Assembly (NCBI RefSeq): GCF_051020985.1
Contig: NC_135012.1
Coordinates: 8,806,451-8,870,450, forward strand
Direction: 5' to 3'
Length of the DNA stretch: 64,000 nt
DNA from: Nomia melanderi
Lineage: Eukaryota; Arthropoda; Insecta; Hymenoptera; Halictidae
The notes beneath the pieces were generated by a model. That model saw only the letters and a program-made list of their open reading frames with translations, had not been told where the DNA came from and did not search any database. Made by a program: the position numbers and the translations under genes. Every line of letters begins with the position of its first letter. Within the stretch, counting starts at the first letter, position 1. This document shows positions 1 through 10,093 of this stretch, piece after piece.

Positions 1-574
1 TCAGAGGGTCTCTCTTTTATTCCGTTTCCTCGATGATCCGATAACAGTCGACGGATTTGAAACCGAACTCTCGTGTTAGGAGTTAATATAAATTTGTGTA
101 GTTTCCTGTTCAAATTCCGACTTCCCTGTCACACGTCCTAAAACATTTCCTCTCGTGTATAGGTGTTCGTTTTACTTCGATTATTCGGATTTCTTCAGCA
201 TTCTACTTTCCGTTCACCGGGCAATTGACAGATCTGAAACCGACAGGTTGTGTAAATAGGAGTCGAAGTCGACGGGCCGCGATAGTTTAGTGAAAAGGTG
301 GCAAAATGTGTCGCATGAAAGGACGATTCCGCGAAACGGGTTCAGTGCGAGGTTGTCGGAGTCGTTCGACCCTTCGATCTTTCACGAACAATACCGTTAG
401 TTGCATGCATTGTCCGAACGACAGCGAGCCGAGTGCGAAAAGCGGGAGCCGCGGTCCAGTGCGAGACGATCATTCCGAACGAATATTTTCATTAGTGAAT
501 GTTGCGAGTAGTGATGACCGCGACACCGGCGACAAAAAAAAATGTAGCGTCTCTTTTTCTTTTCTGAATTGCAG
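1..574 (+). other. Upstream sequence of the long (rn) isoform, possibly intron
   Basis: No recognisable protein is encoded here. An ATG at 306 opens a 115-codon frame ending at 653, but its Arg/Ser-rich product resembles no family I know and it runs into purine-rich sequence. A pyrimidine-rich stretch followed by TTGCAG at 569-574 looks like a splice acceptor, so positions before 575 may be the end of an intron or the promoter-proximal part of the gene. There is no good branch point at the usual distance, so the acceptor is only a candidate. Confidence 0.3.
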
Positions 575-2454
575 CTTCGAGCGGGAGACGCATTGCAGCA
601 AGAGATTCCCGCGCAGGAGAGGAAGACTGGACAAAGCGGAAGAAGCAGAATAAGACGAGCAAAGCAGAAGAAGCGGAGGAACACAAGAGGAAAAGAAGAG
701 CGAAAGCGAGAAGACGCGTAGAGAAGAAGCGGGGTTTGCGACGAGAGTGATTTCGGAGTAGCGAAGAGAGCGAAGCAGAGGCGAGAAGTTTAGCGAGAGA
801 CAGTGTTATCGTCGGAGAAGAGATAGAACAGAAAGAACCGGGAATAGAGGAGAGATACGGATCTCAAAGAAGCGAAGAGTAGCAAGAAGAAACGGAAGCG
901 GAGAAGTGAGCGTACAGTGAAAGGAAGCCGAAAGCAAGAAGAGCTAGAAGAAGCAGAAGATTAGGAAGTGGAGTAGAAAAGAAGAAGAAGAAGAAGCTCG
1001 CTAAGAGAGAACCTCGCGCCGCATACATATATATTTCAGTGTGTTCAAAAAACGAGTGTACCTAAGTGCAATATTATTAAACCTAAACGATAATAAGAAG
1101 CAACCACAACTACCATCGACGATATCGGTAACGACGAGCGGTTAATCGATAATCGAAATAGAATTTCTTTTAAAGAGTTAAAAGATACCCTAGAGTCGCA
1201 TTTCGAGGAGGAGTCGTCGTGATCGGACGCGATTTCGCGGCATAATTCGAGGTACGAAGTACACGGAGAAGGGAAATCTTTTCGTCGTGCGAGTGGAGGC
1301 GCGAGCGGAGGCCTGCGGAAGAAGACGCGGCGAGCGGAAAATCATAGGGAAACGTTTACCAGCTGGCGGCGGCTTCGATTTTAGCCAAGCAGGCGCGTCC
1401 AGCTTCGCGGTACCACGAGACACACGCGTGTGCCCGGCGAAACACGGAAAATTGTGCGGATACACCGGAGAGTGACACGCGCGTTACACGAAATCGCTAC
1501 GGCACGAGGTGGATAGAACTGCCGTCCCGGTTATAAAGGAATCATACACACCACGCATTCAGACACGGTGAACGAGCGGAGCGTTTTCAATCGTCTCGCG
1601 TTCGCCAGCACACACGCACATACAACACGCACATCGACATAACGGGGCTACGAACTTACTCAGGGCAAAACGGGACGAGCAGTATCATTCCGCTTAGTGT
1701 GTGGATTTCTTCTGACCCAGCGTGGAAAAGGGAAGAAAGAGATCTGAAAAAAAAACGCGCACGCACGCCGACACACAGTACTTCGACCGAGAAGAGGATT
1801 TCGCGTCCGCACCGACTGTCCTTCTCGTTCACACCGTCCGGGCTGGGCAATCCTGAATTTTAACCTGAACTTAAGTGTATGATAGACTTTAAGTTAGATA
1901 GACGAAAGAAATAGGGTGTTCTCCAGAGAGTGTCGGAGAACGTCCGCTCGAGCGCGCATCGATTCGCAAAATACACGAATCTCACTCACACACACAAACG
2001 CACACGCACACACACAGTCATACGAACAACAGACAAAGCACACACACATTACCTTACACCGATATACGTATACGTAAATGCAGACCAGAGGAAGGAGGAA
2101 TTAAAGCAAGATAAAAAGAAGAGGAGCAACTGACGATAATAACGATCAAGGGAAGAATCGCCAAATCGCGTAAACGCACGTGACGAGACAAGTGACGTGT
2201 GACGTTAATCACCATCGCCGTACGGGAGACACGGATTTGACGAACGAAAGAGACCGGAGGAACCGTCGATCGCGTCGCGAACGAACGATCGCCGGTGGTA
2301 TCCACGCGAGAAGAGGAAGCCAGAGATAACCGGACAAGACGAAATCGAGAGGCTGAAGAGCAGGCGACGAGCAAGAGCCCCGAGGTTAGCGGGACGAGAG
2401 ACGAAGAGAGCAGCAGAAAGAGGACAACAGAGGTGTACCGAGGGAAAGAGTTTC
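575..2454 (+). other. rn: Probable 5' untranslated leader of the long rn isoform
   Basis: The stretch lies directly upstream of the proposed start codon at 2455 and has stops in all frames, so it is not continuous coding sequence. It is purine-rich from about 600 to 1010 and CA-rich near 1600-1630 and 1985-2055. Short upstream reading frames start at ATGs near 1879 and 2078. Long, GA- and CA-rich leaders are common in insect developmental regulators. The leader assignment is inferred from position; no transcript evidence is available here. Confidence 0.4.
1532..1566 (+). promoter_or_regulatory. rn: Candidate TATA-type core promoter for the long isoform
   Basis: TATAAAG begins at 1532 and an initiator-like TCAGAC has its A at 1561, 29 nt downstream, which is the classical TATA-to-start distance. 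The initiator matches TCAKTY at five of six positions. A second candidate start is TCAGTG with its A at 1038, followed by AGTGC at +28, a partial DPE. Either would give a leader of roughly 0.9-1.4 kb before the proposed ATG at 2455. This is based on motif spacing only. Confidence 0.3.
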
Positions 2455-2512
2455 ATGAGCCAGGTAGCGGGAGGCAGCAGCAGCAGGCCCGGGAAGTCGA
2501 AGCAGGTGGCGA
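2455..2512 (+). CDS. rn: Proposed first coding exon of rotund (long isoform), 19 codons
   Basis: The frame of the large Gln-rich exon has no ATG between its upstream stop (TAG 2605-2607) and 3301. The same frame does contain ATG at 2455, opening MSQVAGGSSSRPGKSKQVA before a TGA at 2518. A donor GA|GTAACT at 2513 leaves phase 1. An acceptor CTCGCGAAG|GC ending at 2737 resumes in phase 1 and restores the frame with a Ser codon. The 225-nt intron would remove both stops. The weak points are a poor start context (T at -3), a donor lacking G at +5 and only a modest polypyrimidine tract. Other options are a CAG|GTGGCG donor at 2505 with a phase-0 acceptor at 2679 or 2712, or initiation further downstream. 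Confidence 0.45.
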
Positions 2513-2737
2513 GTAACTGACGTTGCCCGCCGCCCACGTCGAGCGAAGATCGTCGTCCCATCGGGACGCGATATCCTGGGCTGAAAGAAGGGAAAGAAGC
2601 GCGATAGAGCGGTCGCGAAGATAGGAAGGAACGGCGGCGAGCGCGGAAGTGTGCCGGCCGTCGAGCTGCTTACCGGAAGGGGTGCGAAAAAGCGGGCAAG
2701 CTGCGCCGGAAGGGGGTAGCCCGGGCTTCTCGCGAAG
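2513..2737 (+). other. rn: Proposed small first intron (225 nt, phase 1)
   Basis: It holds the two stop codons (2518 and 2605) that interrupt the frame linking the ATG at 2455 with the Gln-rich exon. Its ends are GT at 2513 and AG at 2736-2737. A possible branch sequence CTTAC lies near 2669-2673. If the intron is retained, translation from 2455 would end after 21 codons. Confidence 0.4.
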
Positions 2738-4350
2738 GCCTCAAAATTTCGGACGCGACGGCGGCCCTGGACCTACGTGCCCAGACGCAAGCCCAATCCG
2801 ACTTTGGCTTGGACCATCACCAGCAACAGCATCACCATCAACAGCAGCAGCAGCAACAACAACAGCAGCAGCCGCAGCAGCAACAACAGCAACAACATCA
2901 TCAACAGCAACAGCAACAACAACAGCAGCCGCAGCAACATCAGCAGCCGCAGGGCCAAAATCCGGAGTCGCGTCCACACCATCACCTTCAACAGCATCAT
3001 CATCATCAGCATCACCCCGGGAATCATCTCCACTCTGGCGATTCGGGGGGTGGGATAGGAGGTGGAGGAGGTGGCGGTGGAGCCGGTGGAGGTGGCGGTG
3101 GCGGTGGCGGAACTGGCGGCGGTGGAAGTGGCGGTGGTGTTGCTGGTGTTGCTGGAGGAGGTGCGGCCGGGTCCGAGCCGGACAGATCCGTCAGGATCCA
3201 CGACGAAGACGACGAGGACATCACCGAGAGAGAGGACGAGGAGGAGGACGAGGATCCTTGCAGCTCGCCGGAACCGGACCTCGAAAACGAGCCGGAGCCA
3301 ATGGAGGTTCAAACGTCGGCCGTCACTGCGGCGGCCGCGAACCTTCACGCGCTGCGACAGCATGTGTTCAAGATGTCCGACTACTGGCAGCAACCTCAGC
3401 GGGGCCCGCCTCAGCATTCGCCCGGCATACAGCACAGTCCTATCTCGAACTCTACCCAGCAACAGCAACACCAACAGCAAGTGCAGCAGATGCATAGCCC
3501 GCTCGGTCAGCAGCAGCAGCAACAACAGCAGCAGCAGACCGGCGTGTCGCAGGTGCAGCAAACCGCTAACTCGGGATTAGGGCCAACGGCCAGTCCGCAG
3601 CAACAGATGCAGCAACAACAACACGCGATGTCCATGAGCCAGCAAACGACTCAGGCAGCGCAGCATCAGTCTTCCCCGGCACCGACCACCCCGTCTCCCC
3701 AGGCGGATCATCAGAGCGCCATCGCGTCCAGCATGGCCCAGAGTCTTCACAATTTGGCCCAGGCGCAACAGACGATGTCGCAGGCGTCGAGCCCGTCGCT
3801 GACCGTCCAGGCGGTCCAGGCGGCTCAGGCGTTGAACCAGAACTTGGGACAGGCGCTGACACAGGCGCTCACGCAGAACATGCAACAGAACCTCGGTCAA
3901 ACGCTGCAGCACAACCTGGCGCAAAGTCTGACGCCCAGCCTGTCGCCGCAACAGCAACAGCTGCTCAACCAGCCTCAGAACCTCAGCCAGGCCAGTCAGA
4001 ACCTGCAACAGAACATCCAGAGCCAGGCGCAGAATCTGTCGCAGACGCTGCAACAGCAAGCCCAGAACCTGACCCAGAACCTCGGACAAAGTCTCAGCCA
4101 ACAGGCGCTCCAACAACAAGCGCAGAACCTCACACAGAACCTGCAGGCACAGGCTCAGAACCTGACGCAGAATCTGCAGCAACAGGCGTTAAACATGGCT
4201 GGCAGCATCGCGCAGAACGGCGCCCTCGCCGGCATGAACATGTCCACCAACCAGCAACAGAACTCCCAGAACTCGATGCTGAGTCCGGGCGCGACCAGCC
4301 AGGACTCCCACGACGCCAGCCTGACCGAGAAGCTCGTCAACGAGTTGCAG
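2738..4350 (+). CDS. rn: Large low-complexity coding exon of rotund (long isoform)
   Basis: This exon encodes most of the N-terminal half of the long zinc-finger transcription factor. The order is: a short conserved-looking segment with ALDLRAQTQAQ and DFGLDHH (2761-2820); a Gln/His tract of mixed CAG/CAA/CAT codons (2818-2960); a His-rich stretch (2974-3040); a Gly-rich linker (3043-3165); an acidic Asp/Glu block (3199-3300); MEVQTS and an Ala/Leu helix (3301-3370); Gln-rich blocks (3448-3660); a Ser/Pro/Thr segment (3661-3710); and a long Gln/Asn/Leu repeat (3829-4200). It ends TTGCAG|GTGAGA, a good donor in phase 0 after ...TEKLVNELQ. The frame is open from 2608. The first in-frame ATG within it is 3301, so a shorter protein could start there. 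CAA/CAG mixing keeps the frame as Gln, which supports coding. The long open frames on the opposite strand are shadows of these repeats. Nuclear localisation and a regulatory role are inferred from the zinc-finger exon. Confidence 0.85.
2818..3040 (+). repeat. rn: CAG/CAA/CAT tract encoding Gln/His
   Basis: This is an impure trinucleotide repeat of CAG, CAA and CAT, interrupted by CCG, inside the coding exon. Synonymous CAA interruptions normally stabilise such tracts against slippage. Length polymorphism between individuals is still likely. Confidence 0.9.
3043..3165 (+). repeat. rn: GGN repeat encoding a Gly-rich linker
   Basis: Runs of GGT/GGA/GGC encode a stretch of mostly Gly with Ala, Thr and Ser, just before the acidic block. 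The sense strand has many closely spaced GG dinucleotides plus one run of six G near 3045, so a two-tier RNA G-quadruplex is possible. The protein segment would be a flexible linker. Confidence 0.85.
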
Positions 4351-5300
4351 GTGAGAGAACGAAACCGACGATACCGATACCGGCTCGCTCGCTCGCGCTC
4401 GAGCGAGCGATCCGTTCTTTCGATTCCCGTTTCTTTATTTCGGTTCACCTCGCCTCTCTGTTCTCTCGCGATCTCCGGGTTTGCACTCCGCGGCCGTGCT
4501 CCCGGAGAGGAGAGATAAATAACTGGGACGAGGCGACCGAGATAAAAGTGCATAATGCGCCGATAAATAGGGTCATTCACTTGGGCCGACCGACGCCGGA
4601 CAATACTTCCAAACAGTTTCTGCCGGCAGCGGAAAAAGACTTGGCTCGCGGAAAATCCTGATTTCTTAACAGCATCTCGCGAATTAGTCACGCGAATTAG
4701 TCTCCTACCGCGAAATTCTACCGACAAGTTTAGAGTCTTTCAAACATCAAAAGAGCCCTGAACGAATCGTTCGATAAAAATCGCGATCATGAGCCGCTAT
4801 ACCGCCTTGAGTAACAAAATACGATCCTCTTTTCCAAGATTATTATTCGCCAGTAAATTATTGAGCCACTTTCCGTGATACCGCGGTCAGCGACGAGCCT
4901 ACTAAAAAGCTTCCGGCAACCGAAGCGCAGTTTTATCGTTCCGCGACTAGATATCAACACGCAGTTGCGAAACGTTACTCTCATACGCGAGGTTCCGCTT
5001 CCGAATATCGAAAACGGGCCTGAAAAATCATCCGGCGACACTTAAGGGGTGTCTTTACTTTGAAACATCGCGATATCCGCGAGCAGCCGGGACGAGGCTT
5101 TAAAGGAGCGTCTCGGGTGTGAATCGGGATGCGTGCGAAGCATTGCGGTCGGCTTAACTGGATGACTTTCGATAAATCGTGTCGGATCGTCGACAATTTC
5201 GCCGACTGTTTGAATCCGCGACTGTACCCGAGATACACTGACCATGGTTCACGCATATCGGAATACGTTGACTTCACAACACGCGCTTACCGCGAGAACG

Positions 5301-5600
5301 AACAAGAGAGAGAGAGAGAGAGCGAGAGACAGAGAGAGTGTGTGTGTGTGCCTGAGAGAGAGCAAGATGGAGTGATAAGGAGAACGAGATGGTGCGAGCA
5401 AGAGGAAGGGAAAGAGAGCCTGAGAGAGAGAGAGAGAGCGAGAGAGAGAGAGACAGCCAGAAAGAGAGCGAGAGAGAGTGAGATGGTGAGTGAGTGAATG
5501 TGGACGGGTGCTCGCGCGCTAGCCAGCTAGCGGAGTAAGCGAGCGAGCAAGCGAGCGAGCGAGCGAGCAGCCAGGCGGGCAGGCAGGCAGGCAGGCACGC
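5301..5600 (+). repeat. Clustered GA, GT, GAGC and GGCA microsatellites
   Basis: Within 300 nt there are (GA)n runs (about 5305-5336 and 5420-5480), a short (GT)n, a tetranucleotide GAGC array (about 5539-5568) and a tetranucleotide GGCA array (about 5574-5597). Several unrelated motifs side by side point to a slippage-prone stretch. On the sense strand it is strongly purine-biased. GA runs are possible GAGA-factor type binding sites, which is an inference. Confidence 0.85.
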
Positions 5601-5924
5601 ACACATTAGAGTCACGGGGCCACAAATGCAAACGCGGCCCACGCACACCGATGCGAGGAGATGCAGATACGTCGTCTCTCGGGGTTCTTGACCCGCGCAA
5701 CACAGATAATACTATACGCATACGTCATACGGTACGCCGAGAAGATGTTCTCGAGAAAATATCGCGGCGTGCTTCTGCGATGCCACAGTCCCCGCGAGCT
5801 TCGATACGAGGAAACTAAGTAAATATATCCCCGCGGATCCGCTTCGGGGTCTCTCGCCGCTAATAGCGATCCGAACGTTTTCTTTTCCCCTCTTTCGCCG
5901 TTCTTTTTTTTATTCTCCTTCTCT

Positions 5925-5928
<4 letters not shown>

Positions 5929-5966
<38 letters not shown>
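5929..5966 (+). repeat. (CT)n microsatellite
   Basis: A near-perfect CT dinucleotide run within the 4351-7442 intron, followed by about 100 nt of further CT-rich sequence. Confidence 0.9.
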
Positions 5967-5968
<2 letters not shown>

Positions 5969-7442
5969 CGCTCTCTCTCTCCCTCCCTCTCTTCCACCCT
6001 TTCTCTCTCTTTCTCTCTACCCTCCCTCTCGACCCTCTCCTCTCATGTGATTCTCATTCTTTCTTTCTTCCCTTTTTGTTTCTCGTTGTTCATTGGTTTT
6101 CGCCGCGTGTGCTTTTCCTTTCTTCGAACTGACTGCCGTTTTCACGCGAGAGACTCTCTTTCTCGTTTCAAGTGCCGCCGGCCACGGAAATTTTACGACG
6201 GAATTATGGGGAACATTGATAGCGGACTGTCTCGCGATTTTGTTGTAGGATGCACTGGAACGTACTTGGGATTCTTTTTACTTTCTCGCGGTTTTACGGT
6301 TTTTAGAGAGATCGTCTCCTTTATTTCTTGATGCGCCGATGATTTGATAAATCGACGACTTTCAAGATTGAATTATACAGCGACGATGAATCCCCGATAG
6401 CGAATTATCGTTTGAAAAATGAACGTCTCCGATCGGCGCGATCGTAAGATGAGTTTCTTAATTATTGATTAGAATGGATTAGCTATTCCTTGGCTTTTAA
6501 TGGAAGACATCCTCGTTTTTTGAATCGCATTCCTTCGCTGATTAATGGAGATTCTTTTTAATACTTTAACGTTCCGATTTTCTGCGATATAGCAGTTTAA
6601 AGTGATTGGTTTATGTTAATTATCGGGAACTATTTCGGAACGAATGGGAATGTCGGATCGATATAATGGTCGTGAACGAAGTCTATCGAAAGAAGGCAGA
6701 CTCTATCAATGTTAACATTCCCTATCAATTTCCCGTGGCTAATTTCAGTGTTCCGCATCACGCTCTACAGTTTGTTCAATCTAAACATGTACGCGTAATT
6801 ATTTTTTATCGTTCTCCATTACAAAACACACAGAAATTATTCTTCGTCGGCGGGACCTCGCTAGAGAACTTGAATTTTTAACGACATTCACCATTACCTT
6901 GAGACGGCTGACAAACTGAAAATTAATAAGAGGACAGGGGACCGCAGAAATCTTCGTGGACATTAAACTTTTATATAGAACTAATCTGCTTTTATATTTA
7001 AAGTCCAATCAAATCCAATTCACAGTAACGAGTGGCATTAAAAATATAATGCATCGCATTAAAAGATGAACGTAACAAATAACCAGCTACGTTTCACGTG
7101 ACACTGTCGAACCAACGAAAACATCGACGTTATAAATAATAAGAACCTCGTTCGAACGAAGATCATCGAAGAAATTTCAAGTTCTCCGTGAAATCTCCCC
7201 CGTGAAGATCATTTTTATTCGAGTAAAAAATTAATCGCACCTGCATACAGGGGAATCCGCACCGAAGTTTCTCGTCGGTGGAGATCGCGCGAACGACATT
7301 TCCTTTCCGCGACCGCGAGCCTCGAAGACCGAACCGCGAATTCAAGTTTCGAGGTAGCCCAGGCGAATTTTGTAATAGCGGTTTAACGGAAAAGGGGGCA
7401 GCGGAAAGTAAACTAACACGAGCCTCCTGTCTTGCCCGATAG

Positions 7443-7553
7443 TCTCGTGCCTCTGCGGCGGGACTTGGCGGTGCGGGAGGCGCCGGCGGAGGCGGAGGAA
7501 TGGGCAACATCAGCGAGCGCACCCTCGAGGAATGCTGGTCCACCCTGCAACGA
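7443..7553 (+). CDS. rn: 111-nt internal coding exon of rotund (long isoform)
   Basis: The exon encodes 37 residues: a Ser/Ala/Gly-rich lead (SRASAAGLGGAGG...) followed by GNISERTLEECWSTLQR, which should form an amphipathic helix. Evidence for the exon is a CTAAC branch sequence, a pyrimidine-rich CTCCTGTCTTGCCCGATAG acceptor, a CGA|GTGAGT donor and phase 0 at both ends. It joins ...LVNELQ upstream to IFMHKSAM in the zinc-finger exon without a frame change. Its length is an exact multiple of three, so skipping it would also keep the frame. I do not recognise a named domain. Its position makes it specific to the long isoform, because the downstream roe-type transcript starts after it. Confidence 0.75.
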
Positions 7554-7941
7554 GTGAGTTGAACACTCAGCCCGTTCACGAAACCCCTTTTTTATAATAT
7601 TCTTATATCTCCCAGTCACACGCAGCTTCCTCTAACCTGTCACTGTTATCTTTCCGCCGTTTTATTTCGTAGACGCTCAGTGCTATCTTTATTATTTTAT
7701 TTATTTGCCAACAAACACACGCAAACGCACACAAACACAACATACAACAGAAACCCTCCCGCACGTCTCAAAGAACGATCCGTTTTGACGTTTACTATAT
7801 TTTTCACTCTTTATTTCTCCCTCCACTTAACAAAGCGAACCTTGGGTTAGCCTCGATGTCGATGTCACTGTACTTTGTTCCATTTCTTTTTTATTTTTAT
7901 CATTGTTCCAATTTAATTTTCATGTTTGCGTTAGTAGACAC

Positions 7942-7978
7942 TTGTTGTTGTTGTTGTTATTACTATTATTACTATTAC

Positions 7979-8012
<34 letters not shown>
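7942..8012 (+). repeat. TTG / ATT / ACT trinucleotide repeat
   Basis: A run of TTG units passes into interspersed ATT and ACT units and ends in a pure TTA run of about 30 nt. It is non-coding and lies inside the large intron. Confidence 0.9.
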
Positions 8013-10042
8013 TACCTTACCGCTGCTGGCATGCTGCTCTACGTGCGTGTATGTGCTTCCGTATGATTTTCGTTTCTGTGTTAGACTACCGTAAGGATTG
8101 CCTGTTTGCACTATGCGCCGTCGACGACGATCGAACGTTGCCGTGTTCTCGTCCGTGGATCGTCGACGGGCACACGAACGTGAAATGGTATTAGGTCGAC
8201 CGCTGTGGCGGTTCGAGATCGATCCTCTAAGAAGGGAAACCGACGGTGTTCCCGAAGATCGCGAGCGTCTCGACGACGAAAACCGCGTCGCCCCGAGGAA
8301 ACGGTATCTGGTGCCTGGTCGGTGGTCAGGACGCGAGACAATAACCGCGTTTAATTGTTCCATACGCGTATTCCACGCACGACGCAACCGATTTAATGGG
8401 ACGGCCCGTCACGATCGATAGTACACGAGTAAGTACGCCGCGTATATGGCCGTTGTCCTTTTACGAGGCAGGACCGAAATGAAGGGAAAGGAAGCACCGC
8501 TAACGAGCCGTGAATCGAGTCGGGAGCTAACCGTTCGACGCGAAAGAACGAGAGACATCCCGCGAAACGAGGATCGTCGAACGTCGCTCCGGACAGACGG
8601 AGACGGCGGAAACAAAGAAAATACTGGAACGGCGGCGGCGCGAGGGGGGAGAGGGTCGAAAAGAGAAGTCCGCGGAAAACTTTTAAATTCTCGTGCGGAG
8701 TACGAAGCAACAATTTGTTTCGCTAAGTAGCGGCGCGAGGTTCTTTTGTTTTTGCCACTTCTTTTATTCCCTTCGGGAACGATGGGCGAAGGGTGGCCAG
8801 AGGGGAGCGGGGCTGAATGGAAAGGTGGAGGGACGAGGTGGTTAAAGGAAACCGCACCGCCCCCATCCGTCTGTTCGTCGGCCACCACCTTGAAAGCGAG
8901 TCGCGCGAGGCGAAACTTTCAGAAAATCGCAAAAACGCCGCGCGATGGCGAAGTTTTCGCGTTTTCCCCGGATTTAATTAAAACATTCGCCTCCTTTGTG
9001 GCGTTCTGGCCGCGGGTCTCCATCGGTAGGGACAAAGTGTTACGAGCGTCGCGTCCCCGAAACACTTAGAACCCTTTTAAACCCGGCCAACGCTCGGTGA
9101 TTGATTAGCGGGACAAAATCGCGCATCTTTTTTGCGGTTAAGTCGTATTCGTTTATTTTTCGAGAATGAGATATTGCTTCGAACGAAGGTACGCAGCTGT
9201 CGATATTCTCTTCTTGTCGCTGGAGGACATTATTTCGGAAAGTTTTAGGTTTCTCTTTGATTTAATTGCAGAATTGTTGGTTGTTGGTGAGTGCCGGAAA
9301 GAATGGTTGGATATCAAGGCAGAATTTCCTTAAGTCTTGGAATTAATTAGGAAGAATCCTCGCTTAAATCACAGTTCTTCGCAGCGTACCATAATTTAAA
9401 TCAATACGCCGCAATACGGTGAAACGTTGTTTTTAACAGTATTTCTTGTTATCGGATCAGAAATTGACCTCCCTCTTCAATTAAACGTTAACTCGGGTTC
9501 AGTCCCATTCACGAAACACGAATCTATCGTCCCAATGATGGGTCTACAATAATCGCGCAAAAACCGCGTTGCATTTCAGTACAGTTGCGTATTCAGTACA
9601 CATGGAAAAAAAAGGAAAACCGATGTGTTCCGTTTCAGTAATTTAAACAACCCGCTACCGCTCGCTGTAAAGGCGCTTATTAAAAGGAACGATGGGAAAT
9701 CCTGATACGAAGGTATCGAGGATCCTTAGTTCCCCATGAATAGTAATTTCTCGGATTGAAACTGGCATTCAGCCCTTAATCCTCCCTTTCCTGAAAGGCG
9801 AAAAGGGGGAAAAAATGTATATTCACCGTGGCCGCTGAGCAGGATCGTCGGAAACATCGATCCGGGAAAGTGACAATTATAATCCCACATGCGTGGAAGT
9901 AAGTGGCGGTGCGAATCGTGGGAAAACAAAGGGCGCGAAGGAAGATGGAAAGTCGAAAACATTAATGCGGCGCAACGTTGTATAAACACTCGTCGCCGAG
10001 CGGGTTCTCATGGGCTCCGCGATCGGGGAGGACAATGTACAT

Positions 10043-10051
10043 ACACAGAGC

Positions 10052-10089
<38 letters not shown>
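10043..10089 (+). repeat. (GA)n microsatellite
   Basis: A near-perfect AG/GA dinucleotide run of about 47 nt, followed by imperfect GA-rich sequence to about 10146. Confidence 0.9.

Positions 10090-10093
<4 letters not shown>

Larger units (their letters stand above)
4351..7442 (+). other. rn: Intron between the large exon and the 111-nt exon of rn
   Basis: It runs from GTGAGA at 4351 to CCCGATAG at 7442, with a CTAAC branch sequence whose A is at 7416, 26 nt before the acceptor AG. It contains a microsatellite cluster (5305-5600), a (CT)n run (5929-5966) and otherwise unremarkable sequence. No open frame here looks like a conserved protein. Confidence 0.75.

Noticed and set aside
306..653. 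115-codon plus-strand frame starting with ATG at 306
   Set aside because: It is Arg/Ser-rich with no recognisable family, crosses a probable splice acceptor at 574 and runs into purine-rich leader sequence.
2773..4182. Long minus-strand frames opposite the Gln-rich exon (Leu-, Val- or Ala-rich)
   Set aside because: They are the reverse reading of CAG/CAA and GGN repeats, which rarely yield stops; the plus strand has the coherent protein and splice sites.
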